NCBI RefSeq assembly: GCF_000714535.1
Contig: NZ_AUND01000012.1
Location: 310,001-374,000, forward strand
Direction: 5' to 3'
Source: Thioclava pacifica DSM 10166
GTDB lineage: Bacteria; Pseudomonadota; Alphaproteobacteria; Rhodobacterales; Rhodobacteraceae
Length of the DNA stretch: 64,000 bases
A model generated the notes under the pieces. The model had not been told where the DNA came from and did not search any database. It saw only the letters and a list, made by a program, of their open reading frames with translations. Positions 24,742 to 33,746 of the stretch are shown here, piece by piece. Each line of letters starts with the position of its first letter. The stretch's first letter is position 1. Both the position numbers and the translations under genes were made by a program.

Positions 24742-27704
24742 GCCGAACCCTCCTTGGGCGGAGTGTCGGTGATGTCCCATTCGCCAAACCGCGATAGCTG
24801 GTCATAATCGGACACATCGCGCGCTTTCTGCATCGCCCGGCGCGCGGTGAAACCTTGCGAGGGGCGCAGATAGCGCGCGATCAGCTCTTCGAGTTTCGCC
24901 CAGCTATCCTCGGGCGTCTCTTCGCGGTCCTTGACCTTGATCGTCTGGCCCATCGTCCGCGTTTCGCCATCCCCGCCGAGCCGGATATAGGTCATCGCCG
25001 AAACGTCACGCGGCCCGATCTGCTCGAACGCGCCACGGCTCACCATCGCCGCCTCGAGCAGCATCTGCTTGTTGAAGGCCAGAACCTCTGCGTCTCCCGG
25101 TGGCTCGCCCGTCTTGTAGTCAAATATCTCGGCACTGCCATCTTCGAGAATGTCGATCCGGTCGGGTTTCGCAGAAAGTGTGAAATTCACTTTTTGCAGT
25201 GGAATAGAGCCTTTTTTCTCGATCACGGCCGGGGTTCCTTTGACTCGTCGGCCCTCCTCGTCGCGGCAGAATTTCTCGGCAATGCCATGGATGCGTGCGA
25301 ACCAGATGCGTTGCGTGCTGGGCCAGGGAATTTTGGCTTCGAGAACCTCCTGCGTGATTGCGAGAAGGCGCGTACGAGCGGCGTCGAGTGTCTCGCCCTC
25401 GACATGGGTTTTCACGAAGGTTTCGACGATCTCATGCAGCACCTGACCACGCAGGAGCGGATCGGGCTCGGGGCGCAACGGATCGAGCGGACGAAGACGC
25501 AGGATTCGGCGCGCATAGATCGCATAGGGGTCGCGGATCAGGGTCTGAATCGCGGTTACGGGAAGCTCGCGTGGGCGATCCTCGACCGGGGGCTTCGGCG
25601 AGGGGCGCGGCGCAGGCGTAAGCGTGATCTTCGGCCGCTCCAGCTCCTGCGCGAGATCGATCCAGCGCTGCCCGCGCGCTTCCATCGCCTTGAGCGCGGC
25701 CGCCCCGTTCTGCTCGGGCAGCCCTTTGATCAAGTTCAAAAGACGATTGAGCCAGCGCGAGGGAATCGTCTGTGCCTCGGCATCACGCCCGGCGCGGCTG
25801 AGGATGACCTGCGGCGCAGCTACGGCCTGCTGGAAGTCATGTGCGGAAAGGCCAATCTGCCTTTCAGGCAATAACAGACCCGATTCCAACCGCATCTGGC
25901 GGCTGAGCCACGGGTCGGGCGCTGGCGCCTCGGGCCAGCTTCCCTCGTTCAGACCGCCACAGATCACAAGCTCCGCACCTTGCGCGCGCGCCTCCAGCGT
26001 TCCCCAGATCGCGATCAGCGGATGGGCCGTCAGCGTCTGGCGGACCATCCCGCCTTGCAGATGCCGATTGATCAGATCGGCATAATCGGCGGCGCTGACA
26101 TCCCCGGCATGTTCGGCCTGCTCGCGCAGATCGCTCATCAGGCGGAGCGCCTCGCGCCCACCCGCTTCGCGCCAGAGCTCGCTTGCAGCCGGATCGCCAC
26201 CTGGGCCCGCGGCGATCGCTTCGCAAAGTGCAAGATGCGCCTCGACTCGAGTGGGGAGGTGATCGGGCAACGGGGCCACGATCTGCGACAGGATCCCGGC
26301 GAGCCATTCCGCCCAGATTCCGCGCTCCTCCGGGGATTTCGCAGCCCAATCGGCAAGCGCATCCGCGTCCGGGAAGGCCGGCCCGTTCCGGCGCAGATAA
26401 AGCTCCAGTTCGCGCGTGTTGCGCAGGTGACGGCCGCGCGCCTCACCCCCCGCCCCGGTTGCGCTGAGCGGATGCTTGAGCAGTATCATCAGCTCGGCAA
26501 TCGGCAATTGCTGCCCGCCGATCTGAGCGACATGACGCAGCAGCCGCCCCGGCGCGGTCTGCTGGAGCGGCTGGCCCGCGCTGTCATCGGGCACAATCCC
26601 CCAACGGTCGAGCGCCGCCGCGACGCGCCGCGCAAGAAGCCGGTCGGGGGTGATCAGCGCCGCCTGTACCTGCCGTTCCGTCGCCTCGCGCAGGGCCAAC
26701 GCAATCGCCAGCGCCTCCTCGCGCGGGTCACGGGCCGTAATCAGCGAGAGCCCAGTACAAGCCGTTTCGAGATCACCAAGCGAACCGCCCTCTTCGCGCC
26801 ACTGATCGGTCACCGGCGCAGGCCGCAAAGCAAGCGAGACCAACCGGTTGCGCGCAGGATCGGGGGCCGCAATCGCGCGCCAATCCTGAACCGATGTAGG
26901 CGTGAGATCCAGGCCGCGCAGCAGTGCGAGAAAGCGATATTGGGGGTGATCTTCGATAGGAAACAGGCTGGAATCGAGACTATTCCATGCTTTATCCGTC
27001 ATATCCCGGTCGAACCCTGGCAGGACGACCAGCCCTTCGGGCAGATGGGCCACCAGCCGCATGAACAGCGCCGTCGCGCCACGCGACCCCGTCGAGCCGG
27101 CAACGATCACCGGATCCGCGGACGGAGCGTCGCGCCAGGTCTGGGCCAGCGTCTCGACCACCAGCCTCTGACGCGCTTCGGCATCGAGCTCGCCATCAGT
27201 TTCGAAATAGCGCGCGATGATGCGAATGAAGGCGAGGCTCTGTTGCCAATGGCGCGCATGGGTCTCGGCGATATCGAGCCGGTCGAGCCTTTCGGGATGC
27301 ACGCCCTCGCTCTGCATCTCGGCCATGAGGCTCGCGAGGCTTTCTGCCAGCGCGAAATGGCTAGATCCTGCCTCGAATTCCGGCAGACGGCGGGTCAGCT
27401 CCTCGACGAGGCGGGTCAATTCGAGTTTGCGGCGCAGGCTCGGGACCGGCATCGGCAGGCCCGCGAGCGGATCGGCGCCAAGATCGCTGATCAGCAAGAG
27501 CTGCGGCAGATACCGTGCACCACTCTCAAGGAAGTACTCGCGGACGCGCCGCCGCATCCGGCCGGAGTTGAGATAAAGCCGCACCCGCGCCATCGCTTCG
27601 GGCGGGCGGTCCGCGAACCGCTCAATCAGACCCGCGACCAGCTCGCGCGGGAAATCCACCCCGGGCGGCAGGGCGAAAATATGCGCGCCGGGGTCAACCA
27701 CCAT
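24738..27704 (-). CDS. addB: AddB, second nuclease subunit of AddAB (alphaproteobacterial type)
   Basis: The ATG at 27704 gives 988 residues, overlapping the murU stop by 11 nt. The N-terminal part is a degenerate helicase fold; the ELVICGGLNEGSWPEAPA segment and the C-terminal nuclease with EIFDYKTGEPPG (D862, K864) are typical of AddB. I do not see the cysteines that bind an Fe-S cluster in Bacillus AddB around the nuclease domain, nor a Walker A motif, which fits the alphaproteobacterial subtype. It forms the AddAB heterodimer with the downstream subunit. Confidence 0.93.
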   Translation of the reverse strand: MVVDPGAHIFALPPGVDFPRELVAGLIERFADRPPEAMARVRLYLNSGRMRRRVREYFLESGARYLPQLLLISDLGADPLAGLPMPVPSLRRKLELTRLVEELTRRLPEFEAGSSHFALAESLASLMAEMQSEGVHPERLDRLDIAETHARHWQQSLAFIRIIARYFETDGELDAEARQRLVVETLAQTWRDAPSADPVIVAGSTGSRGATALFMRLVAHLPEGLVVLPGFDRDMTDKAWNSLDSSLFPIEDHPQYRFLALLRGLDLTPTSVQDWRAIAAPDPARNRLVSLALRPAPVTDQWREEGGSLGDLETACTGLSLITARDPREEALAIALALREATERQVQAALITPDRLLARRVAAALDRWGIVPDDSAGQPLQQTAPGRLLRHVAQIGGQQLPIAELMILLKHPLSATGAGGEARGRHLRNTRELELYLRRNGPAFPDADALADWAAKSPEERGIWAEWLAGILSQIVAPLPDHLPTRVEAHLALCEAIAAGPGGDPAASELWREAGGREALRLMSDLREQAEHAGDVSAADYADLINRHLQGGMVRQTLTAHPLIAIWGTLEARAQGAELVICGGLNEGSWPEAPAPDPWLSRQMRLESGLLLPERQIGLSAHDFQQAVAAPQVILSRAGRDAEAQTIPSRWLNRLLNLIKGLPEQNGAAALKAMEARGQRWIDLAQELERPKITLTPAPRPSPKPPVEDRPRELPVTAIQTLIRDPYAIYARRILRLRPLDPLRPEPDPLLRGQVLHEIVETFVKTHVEGETLDAARTRLLAITQEVLEAKIPWPSTQRIWFARIHGIAEKFCRDEEGRRVKGTPAVIEKKGSIPLQKVNFTLSAKPDRIDILEDGSAEIFDYKTGEPPGDAEVLAFNKQMLLEAAMVSRGAFEQIGPRDVSAMTYIRLGGDGETRTMGQTIKVKDREETPEDSWAKLEELIARYLRPSQGFTARRAMQKARDVSDYDQLSRFGEWDITDTPPKEGSA
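25204..25212 (+). repeat. Dispersed ATAGAG motif, copy 4
   Basis: GGAATAGAGCCTTTTTTC antisense within addB, encoding KKGSIP. Confidence 0.6.
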
Positions 27705-28380
27705 TGAGCATCCCCTCGGCCAGCGGGATCGACTCCGGGCGACCCACATCGCACCAGCCGCCCTCATGCACGATCCCGTAAAGCCGGCCCTCTGCGATCA
27801 TCTGGTTCCAGAGCAGGTTGAGCGAGAATTTTTCCTCGGAAATCGTCTCTATTCCAGCAGGATTGATGATTTGCGCGCCTGTATAGACATAGCCCGGACC
27901 ACGCGTCAGTCGCCCCTCTTCGTCGCAGGTAAAGTCCCCCGCGCCGGTATGACCCAATGCCCGGTCGGGTGGCACAAGCATCAGGAGCGCGCTCATCCGA
28001 TCAGGATCCCAGGCGGCACGCAGCCGCGCAATCGCGTTCGGACCAGTCCAGATCGCATCGGTATTGAGCGTGAGAACCGGTCCCTCTCCCAGAAGCGGCA
28101 GCGCCTTGCGCAATCCGCCGCCGGTCTCAAGGATCTCGTCGCTTTCGTCCGAAATCACCACTCCGCGCCCAGCCAGATGCGCGACCATCTGATCAGCGAA
28201 ATAATGGACATTCGCCACGATGCGGCGCGCACCGCCCGCCTGCGCCTGATCAAGCGCATGATCGATCAGCGGCTTTCCCGCCACTTCGACGAGCGGCTTG
28301 GGGCGGTCATTGGTCAGGGGGCGCATCCGCGTGCCCAGGCCCGCCGCGAAGACCATCATGGCGTCAGGGGCTGGGGGCAT
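27694..28380 (-). CDS. murU: MurNAc-1-phosphate uridylyltransferase (MurU-type nucleotidyltransferase)
   Basis: This 228-residue protein has the sugar nucleotidyltransferase signature (FAAGLGTRMRPLTNDRPKPL at about 11-30), then a LETGGGLRKAL motif and WCDVGRPES near the C-terminus. With AmgK encoded just upstream (17-nt overlap) it fits MurU, which makes UDP-MurNAc from MurNAc-1-phosphate in the peptidoglycan recycling route that bypasses de novo synthesis and fosfomycin inhibition. The sequence alone would also fit a general hexose-1-phosphate nucleotidyltransferase; the amgK partner decides the call. Confidence 0.88.
   Translation of the reverse strand: MPPAPDAMMVFAAGLGTRMRPLTNDRPKPLVEVAGKPLIDHALDQAQAGGARRIVANVHYFADQMVAHLAGRGVVISDESDEILETGGGLRKALPLLGEGPVLTLNTDAIWTGPNAIARLRAAWDPDRMSALLMLVPPDRALGHTGAGDFTCDEEGRLTRGPGYVYTGAQIINPAGIETISEEKFSLNLLWNQMIAEGRLYGIVHEGGWCDVGRPESIPLAEGMLNGG
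27844..27852 (-). repeat. Dispersed ATAGAG motif, copy 5
   Basis: GCTGGAATAGAGACGATTTC in sense within murU (AGIETIS), Ile codon ATA. Confidence 0.6.
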
Positions 28381-29350
28381 CGGCTTGCAGCTCCTTGATC
28401 AGATCCGGCGTGGGGCGCGGATAGGCCGCGCGCAGGAGCGCGGCAATATGGCCCAGAGTGGGATGGGAAAGGTTGCGCTCTATATAGGCCCAGACGCGCG
28501 GCATGAAGGCAAGGTAATGGGGCTTGCCATCGACCCGGCAGAGCTTGGCGAAGATGCCGAGGATGCGCAACGCGCGCTGGGTACCGAGAAGGGCGTAGAT
28601 CGCAGTGAAGCGATCGAGGTCGAGCCCCGTCGCAGCGGCGTAATGCGCAATCTCGGCGCGTTCGACCGACGGAGAGACGTCGCGACGCGCATCCTGAAGG
28701 GCCGAAACGAGATCATAAGCCGGATGCGCCTGCACCGCGTCCTGAAAGTCGAGCAGCCCCAGCCGGGCAAGGCCTGGCCGGTCAAGAAGGATGATATTCT
28801 CGGCATGGAAATCGCGTAGGCACATCACGAACGGTTCTTGCGAGAGCGTCTCGAATGTCTCAGCGATGGCGGATTTCAACTGCGCGGCAGCGGTCTGATC
28901 CGTGCAGGGGTAATGAGCGGGCACGAGATCGAGAAGGGATGCGAGACCCGCCCCGTCAAGCCGTGCGAGATCCTCGGGCGGCGCGTGGCGATGCAGCGCG
29001 AGAAGCATCTCGGTGATCTCACGATACAGCGCGGGTTCTTCCTCAGGATGATCGGCCAAACGCCGCGCCATCAGGGCATCGCCGAAATCCTCAAGAAGCA
29101 GCAGCCCGTCCTCATCCGAGCGCGCCAGCGGTTGCGGCGTCGAAAACCCGGCCTCGGACAGCCACGCCCCGATCCGCAGGAAGCGCGCGATTTCGGGCCC
29201 GGGCGGAGCCTTCATCAGCACAGCGGTCTCCCCCGCGCGGGTCAGGCGTTCGTAACTGCGCGCCGAAGCATCGCCTGCGAGCGGCGCCCGGAGGGCATCT
29301 GACCATCCGGCGCGGGCGAGAAAGGCTGGAATAGAGCCTTTTTCAGTCAT
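28364..29350 (-). CDS. amgK: AmgK, anomeric MurNAc/GlcNAc kinase
   Basis: The ATG at 29350 gives 328 residues of the aminoglycoside-phosphotransferase fold. The catalytic loop is CLRDFHAENIIL and the metal-binding motif is LGLLDFQDAVQ. N-terminal GDASARSYERL is typical of AmgK. The enzyme phosphorylates MurNAc at the anomeric carbon, and MurU, encoded next, converts the product to UDP-MurNAc. It overlaps tsaE by 8 nt and murU by 17 nt, so it sits inside a tightly coupled operon. The 5' end carries one copy of the dispersed ATAGAG motif. Confidence 0.88.
   Translation of the reverse strand: MTEKGSIPAFLARAGWSDALRAPLAGDASARSYERLTRAGETAVLMKAPPGPEIARFLRIGAWLSEAGFSTPQPLARSDEDGLLLLEDFGDALMARRLADHPEEEPALYREITEMLLALHRHAPPEDLARLDGAGLASLLDLVPAHYPCTDQTAAAQLKSAIAETFETLSQEPFVMCLRDFHAENIILLDRPGLARLGLLDFQDAVQAHPAYDLVSALQDARRDVSPSVERAEIAHYAAATGLDLDRFTAIYALLGTQRALRILGIFAKLCRVDGKPHYLAFMPRVWAYIERNLSHPTLGHIAALLRAAYPRPTPDLIKELQADAPSP
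29331..29339 (+). repeat. Dispersed ATAGAG motif, copy 6
   Basis: GCTGGAATAGAGCCTTTTTC antisense at the very start of amgK, encoding EKGSIPA; nearly the same 18 bases as copy 4. Confidence 0.6.
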
Positions 29351-29810
29351 CCCACGCCTCCAGAACGGCGCTGACCAAGGGCGTTTGCGCGCTGAAACAG
29401 ACCCGCCGGGCGGCCCCGTCGTCTGTTTGTTCAAAACGCAGATGCAAAGCGCCCTCGGGACTGGTGGAGCCCAAGCGGTCGGGCCATTCGATCAGGCAGA
29501 TCGCGGACTCGAAAGCGGTGTCGAGGCCGAGCTCGTAAACCTCGTCGGGATGGCTCAGGCGATAGAGATCGGCATGCCAGATTTCGCAATCGGCCTCATA
29601 GGTCTGGACGAGGGTGAAGGTCGGCGAGGGCACGTCCTCCGCGCGGCCCAGCCGTGCCTGGATCAACGACCGCGCGAAATGAGTTTTTCCTGCGCCGATT
29701 GGCCCTTCGAGCAACAAGACATCGCCGGAATGCGCAAAATGCGCGAAAAGCGCCCCGAGGCGGGTCGTGGCATCCGGATCGGGAAGGTCAAGGCAAGGCG
29801 TCGAGGGCAT
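29343..29810 (-). CDS. tsaE: TsaE, ATPase of the tRNA t6A synthesis complex
   Basis: The ATG at 29810 gives 155 residues with Walker A GPIGAGKT (36-43), PSPTFTLVQTYEA and the IWHADLYRLSHPDEVYELG motif of TsaE. It acts with TsaB and TsaD (tsaD lies at 60894 in this window) in making N6-threonylcarbamoyladenosine on tRNAs. A GTG at 29834 would add eight residues, but the ATG fits family length. It is the head of the tsaE-amgK-murU-addB-addA run and lies 39 bp after the DivL-like gene. Confidence 0.94.
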   Translation of the reverse strand: MPSTPCLDLPDPDATTRLGALFAHFAHSGDVLLLEGPIGAGKTHFARSLIQARLGRAEDVPSPTFTLVQTYEADCEIWHADLYRLSHPDEVYELGLDTAFESAICLIEWPDRLGSTSPEGALHLRFEQTDDGAARRVCFSAQTPLVSAVLEAWDD

Positions 29811-29849
29811 GGCGCAAGTTTTAACCTGCCCCACGTCCGCTGCAAGCGG

Positions 29850-31445
29850 TTAACCCTGCCCGAGAACCGCCATCGCTTTGTGCTCGGCCATCGCGGTCTC
29901 GCGAGGTACGGGTTCGGAAAAACGAACCATCACGGCTCCGCTTGGCAGGCTTTGCAACGCGCAGCTGACGCGAAGCCCGTTCGTCAGGGCAATCATCTCA
30001 GAAAACGCTTCGGGCCGACCAAATTCGCGCGCCACCGCGCGCAGACGCGACCAGAGCGCGGTCGGTTCGGCCAGCGCCTCCCATTGGGCGATCGCATCCG
30101 ACAGGGTGATCCGACCAAGTGTGGTTTCCGGCTCCAGCCCCCAGAGATGTGCATAGGCGGTATTGGAAAGTGCGAGCTCCCCCGACGGGTGGAAAACGAC
30201 GACGGCATCGGGCAGCGCATCGAGCACATCCTGCCCCATCTCGATCTCGCCCCGAAAACGTCGGGTCAGCGAAACTTCGGCCGAGATATCCTCGAAGAGA
30301 AACGCCACAGCGCCGTCGGCATGCGGGCGACCGGTGACACGGTAGGTCTGGCCGTTGGGCAAGTTCCAGGTCTCGGAATGGAAGCCCGAGGCGGCGGCCT
30401 GCTCAAGCTCGGTCATCTGGATGCGCCAGCTACGGTAATCCTTCGGCTCGGGCATCATCCGGGTCTCGCGCAACCGGTCGAGAAAGGCATAGAGCGTCGG
30501 ACGGCCTGTGAGGAAGTCCGGGCCGAGTTGCAGCAGATCGATCAACGCGGGATTGAACAGCTGAAGCTGGCGGTTACGGTCGAAAATCGCGAGCCCCGTG
30601 GTGAGATCGGCAAAGATCTTGGTGAGGGTTTGCACGAACTCACGCAACTGCGCTTCGGCGCGCACGGTCGCGTCGGCGGGCAGGGCAAAATGGATCGCGC
30701 CACCGGTCAGGGTGAAAGACTGGCAGTCATACCAGCGCGTACCCTCCTCTTTCTCCATCAGTTTCACGCGGACATGACCGGCCTCTTCATGCCCCTGCGC
30801 AGGCAGGTCGAAGAGGACCGGCAGAGGCCATGTGAACCCTTCGCCATCCTCCTCGAACGCGTCCGCACGCAGCAGATAGGCGCGATTGGCCCAGGTTACG
30901 GCACCTGTCGCATCACTGCGCCAGATCATCACCGGCGAGCGATCAAGCGTGGAGCGCATCATTTCCAGCTCGTCTTCAAGTGCACGTTGCGACAGGGAAT
31001 CGACCCGAATTCCGCGCCCTTCCGCGCCCGGATCGATCAGGGTTATCCGGGCGAGGCCGCCGACATCTTCCGCGATCAGCCGCATGCGCTCGGAACCCGG
31101 TGTTTCCGAGCGTTCCGTCATTTCGACCTGCCCATGTTCGGCGAGACCCGCGATGCGGGTGTGAAAATCGGAAAACCGCGGCGCGATGAAGGCCGAGAGC
31201 CGCGCCCAGTCGCTGATCCCGATGGGCGTCGCCTCAAGCAGACGCCGCGCCGAAGGGGTCGCATCAACCAGCTCCTCATTGTCGAAGAGGAAAACCGTCT
31301 CCTCCAGCCCGTCGGAACTGGCGGGCTCCAGGCCTTGAGCGCGTTTGCGGCCGATCATCAGCCAGACGATCAGGAGCGCGATGACCGTCGCCCCGACCGA
31401 GGTCAGGGCAATCAATGCGGCTTCGAACCATGCGCTGTTCATCAT
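29850..31445 (-). CDS. divL: DivL-like multi-PAS membrane protein without a kinase domain
   Basis: This 531-residue protein starts with one transmembrane helix (ALIALTSVGATVIALLIVWLMIG) and has three PAS-like regions (about 165-260, 285-385 and 405-500; e.g. GAVTWANRAYL, RNRQLQLFNPALIDLL, SGELALSNTAYAHLWG). It ends shortly after the last PAS domain; no HisKA or HATPase motif is present. Position beside regB and this layout match the kinase-less PAS protein called DivL in Rhodobacter, which modulates the CckA-ChpT-CtrA relay. A perfect TTAA-N7-TTAA box lies 46 bp before the ATG, suggesting CtrA control. The name depends on context more than sequence identity. Confidence 0.72.
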   Translation of the reverse strand: MMNSAWFEAALIALTSVGATVIALLIVWLMIGRKRAQGLEPASSDGLEETVFLFDNEELVDATPSARRLLEATPIGISDWARLSAFIAPRFSDFHTRIAGLAEHGQVEMTERSETPGSERMRLIAEDVGGLARITLIDPGAEGRGIRVDSLSQRALEDELEMMRSTLDRSPVMIWRSDATGAVTWANRAYLLRADAFEEDGEGFTWPLPVLFDLPAQGHEEAGHVRVKLMEKEEGTRWYDCQSFTLTGGAIHFALPADATVRAEAQLREFVQTLTKIFADLTTGLAIFDRNRQLQLFNPALIDLLQLGPDFLTGRPTLYAFLDRLRETRMMPEPKDYRSWRIQMTELEQAAASGFHSETWNLPNGQTYRVTGRPHADGAVAFLFEDISAEVSLTRRFRGEIEMGQDVLDALPDAVVVFHPSGELALSNTAYAHLWGLEPETTLGRITLSDAIAQWEALAEPTALWSRLRAVAREFGRPEAFSEMIALTNGLRVSCALQSLPSGAVMVRFSEPVPRETAMAEHKAMAVLGQG

Positions 31446-31490
31446 CGGGCGCCTCCAAGCTATCCGGCTCGGAGCATGCCGCTCAAATAG

Positions 31491-31505
31491 TTAATTCCGC
31501 GTTAA
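31491..31505. promoter_or_regulatory. CtrA box (TTAA-N7-TTAA) upstream of the divL-like gene
   Basis: TTAA at 31491-31494 and TTAA at 31502-31505 are spaced by exactly seven bases, the full CtrA recognition site of alphaproteobacteria. It lies 46 bp upstream of the divL-like ATG, in the 91-bp gap before the regB stop. Confidence 0.7.
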
Positions 31506-31536
31506 GTCTTATTTTGCGTCTAAATCCGCGGGCGGA

Positions 31537-32919
31537 TCAGAGCTCGATCGGCTGATTGAACCCCAGCGCCCCTTCCTGCTGCGCAAGGATGCGCTGGGCG
31601 GGCCAGACCACCTCGACCACCGCACCCGAGCGGGTCGGATTATCGGAGGCCGAGGCATAGGGCGCATCTCCATTCGCAAAGCTCAGCCGTCCACCGGTAC
31701 GCTCGATCAGCGTCTTGGCGATGAACACGCCGAGGCCCATCCCCTCGTAATCCTTGCGCTCAGACGCGTTCGAGCGCGGCTGCAAGAACGGGTCGCCAAT
31801 GCGGTTGAGCACATTCGTCGGAAAGCCCTTGCCGTCATCGATGACCCGCACGGTGATGCGTTCGGAATCCCATTCGGCCTCGATCCAGACGGTGGAGCGC
31901 GCGAAATCCACAGCATTCTGAATGAAGTTGCGCAGGGCATGGATCAGCTCGGGATAGCGATAGATCGTCGGCTGGCGATCAGAGCCCCCCTCGGCCGGGT
32001 GAGCATCGAAGATGATGTCGATGCCACGCTCGAGATGCGGGTCGGCCGCCTCGCGCAATACCGCCAGAAGGGGTGCGGTGCGCATGTGCAGATCATCTTT
32101 CCCGACACGCCCCATCGAATGCAGGATATCACGGCACCGATCCGCCTGCTCGCGGATCAGTAGCGCATCGTCGCGTAGCTCGGGCTTGTCGTCGAGCTCG
32201 TCGGCCAGCTCGGAACTCACCAGCTTGATCGTTGCAAGCGGTGTCCCCAGCTCATGCGCGGCCGCGGCGACGACGCCACCGAGATCGGTCAGCTTCTGCT
32301 CACGTGCGAGGGCAAGCTGGGTCGCACGCAGCGCATCTCCCATCGAGCGTACCTCCGTCGAGACCTTGTGCGCATAGGCCCCGAGGAACGCCACGCCAAT
32401 GATGATCGCGAGCCAATAGCCGAATTCGAACACCTGAGGCACCGCGATCACCTCGCCGGTCTTGCTGACCAAAGGCAGGTAGATGACGGCCACGATTGAG
32501 ATCATGACCATCGTCGAAAGACCCAGGAAGATCGTCGCGGAACGTTCGAGCGCGGTTGCGGCGATCGTTACAGGCACAAGGATCAGAAGGGCGAAGGGGT
32601 TGTTCATCCCGCCGGTGATCGACAAGAGCAGCGCCAGCTGCGCCATATCGAAAAGCAGCGTCGCAGCGGCTTCGGTCTGAGTCAGACGCTTGGTATCGGG
32701 AAACAGGAAGATCGCCACGAGGTTTGCCGCCACCGCCGCGCCGACCGTTGCAAGACAAAGTGGAAGATCCAGCCCGATATCATAGACATAATAGGTGACG
32801 AGGATCGCACCGAGCTGTCCAAGGATCGCCGTCCAGCGCAAAATGATGAGCGTGCGAAGCCGCACCCAGTCGTGATGCGTCTCGGCCGGGCCGGGCTGGG
32901 CCTCCAGGCGTTGGGCCAT
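31537..32919 (-). CDS. regB: RegB/PrrB redox-sensing histidine kinase
   Basis: The ATG at 32919 (ribosome binding site GGAGG) gives 460 residues. There are six transmembrane helices in the first 185 residues, including the quinone-site heptapeptide GGMNNPF (103-109). The phospho-acceptor is H222 in AAAAHELGTPLATIK; the redox-active Cys is C262 in ADRCRDILHSMGRVGKDD. N- and G-boxes follow (NFIQNAVDFA; GMGLGVFIAKTL). RegB senses quinone redox state and phosphorylates RegA to control respiration, photosynthesis and CO2/N2 fixation genes. It diverges from senC, the usual arrangement. Confidence 0.97.
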   Translation of the reverse strand: MAQRLEAQPGPAETHHDWVRLRTLIILRWTAILGQLGAILVTYYVYDIGLDLPLCLATVGAAVAANLVAIFLFPDTKRLTQTEAAATLLFDMAQLALLLSITGGMNNPFALLILVPVTIAATALERSATIFLGLSTMVMISIVAVIYLPLVSKTGEVIAVPQVFEFGYWLAIIIGVAFLGAYAHKVSTEVRSMGDALRATQLALAREQKLTDLGGVVAAAAHELGTPLATIKLVSSELADELDDKPELRDDALLIREQADRCRDILHSMGRVGKDDLHMRTAPLLAVLREAADPHLERGIDIIFDAHPAEGGSDRQPTIYRYPELIHALRNFIQNAVDFARSTVWIEAEWDSERITVRVIDDGKGFPTNVLNRIGDPFLQPRSNASERKDYEGMGLGVFIAKTLIERTGGRLSFANGDAPYASASDNPTRSGAVVEVVWPAQRILAQQEGALGFNQPIEL

Positions 32920-33029
32920 GTTTCCTCCGCGTCGAAACCGCGCAACGCGAAAGAAACGCTGCACGAAAACATTGATAATCGGCCCTCTTCGCGCGATCAA
33001 TGCACCGCGGACACGAGGGAGACGAGCAA

Positions 33030-33692
33030 ATGAACACTGTCGCGAAATATTCGGCCATTGGCGCCGCGATTGCCGTGGTGGCCGGGCTGGGGATTACCTG
33101 GTTTGCCAGCACCCGCGTCGCGAATGACGATATCTTCGCGCAATGCCGCTCGAGCGTGGTCGCAGGCGGCACGGGTCAGATCGGCGGGCCCTTCACCCTC
33201 ACGGACGAGAACGGCAAGACGGTGACCGACAAGGATGTGATCACCGAGCCGAGCATAATCTATTTCGGCTATACCTATTGCCCCGATGTCTGCCCCCTCG
33301 ACAGCGCGCGCAATGCCGAAGCAGTCGCCATTCTGGAAGGCCGCGGCTATTCGGTCACGCCGATCTTCATTTCAGTCGACACGGCGCGCGACACGCCCGA
33401 GACGCTGCGCGCCTTTACCGAACTTATGAGCCCGAAGATGATCGGCCTCACCGGCACGCCCGAGCAGATCCGACAGGCCTCTCAGGAATATCGTACCTAT
33501 TTCAAGGTTCAGGATCCGGGCGACCCCTATACGCTGATCGACCATTCGACGCAGAGCTATCTCGTATTCCCGAAAATCGGCTTCGTCGAATATTTCAATC
33601 GCGACACCACGCCCGAGCAGATGGCTGACAAGGTGGGCTGCTTCGTCGATGCGTGGAAGAAAGCCGGAGAGACCGCCGAAAGCGGAAATTGA
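33030..33692 (+). CDS. senC: SenC/PrrC, SCO1-family copper protein
   Basis: The ATG at 33030 gives 220 residues with an N-terminal membrane anchor (IGAAIAVVAGLGITWFA) and a thioredoxin-like SCO domain. Copper ligands are C84 and C88 (YCPDVCPLD) and H172 (LIDHSTQSYLV). SCO proteins deliver copper to the CuA site of cytochrome oxidases; in Rhodobacter, SenC/PrrC is also tied to RegB signalling. It is the first gene of a senC-regA-hvrA transcription unit divergent from regB (110-bp shared promoter region). Confidence 0.95.
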   Translation: MNTVAKYSAIGAAIAVVAGLGITWFASTRVANDDIFAQCRSSVVAGGTGQIGGPFTLTDENGKTVTDKDVITEPSIIYFGYTYCPDVCPLDSARNAEAVAILEGRGYSVTPIFISVDTARDTPETLRAFTELMSPKMIGLTGTPEQIRQASQEYRTYFKVQDPGDPYTLIDHSTQSYLVFPKIGFVEYFNRDTTPEQMADKVGCFVDAWKKAGETAESGN

Positions 33693-33746
33693 CCCCGAAG
33701 GGTCAAGAGCTTAAAACCGGATCAGCAAAACAGGACGGGGGCTCTC

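Noticed and set aside
29385-31490. Open frame of 701 codons antisense to the divL-like gene and tsaE
   Set aside because: It runs across two real genes on the minus strand and has the Arg/His-rich composition of a shadow frame.
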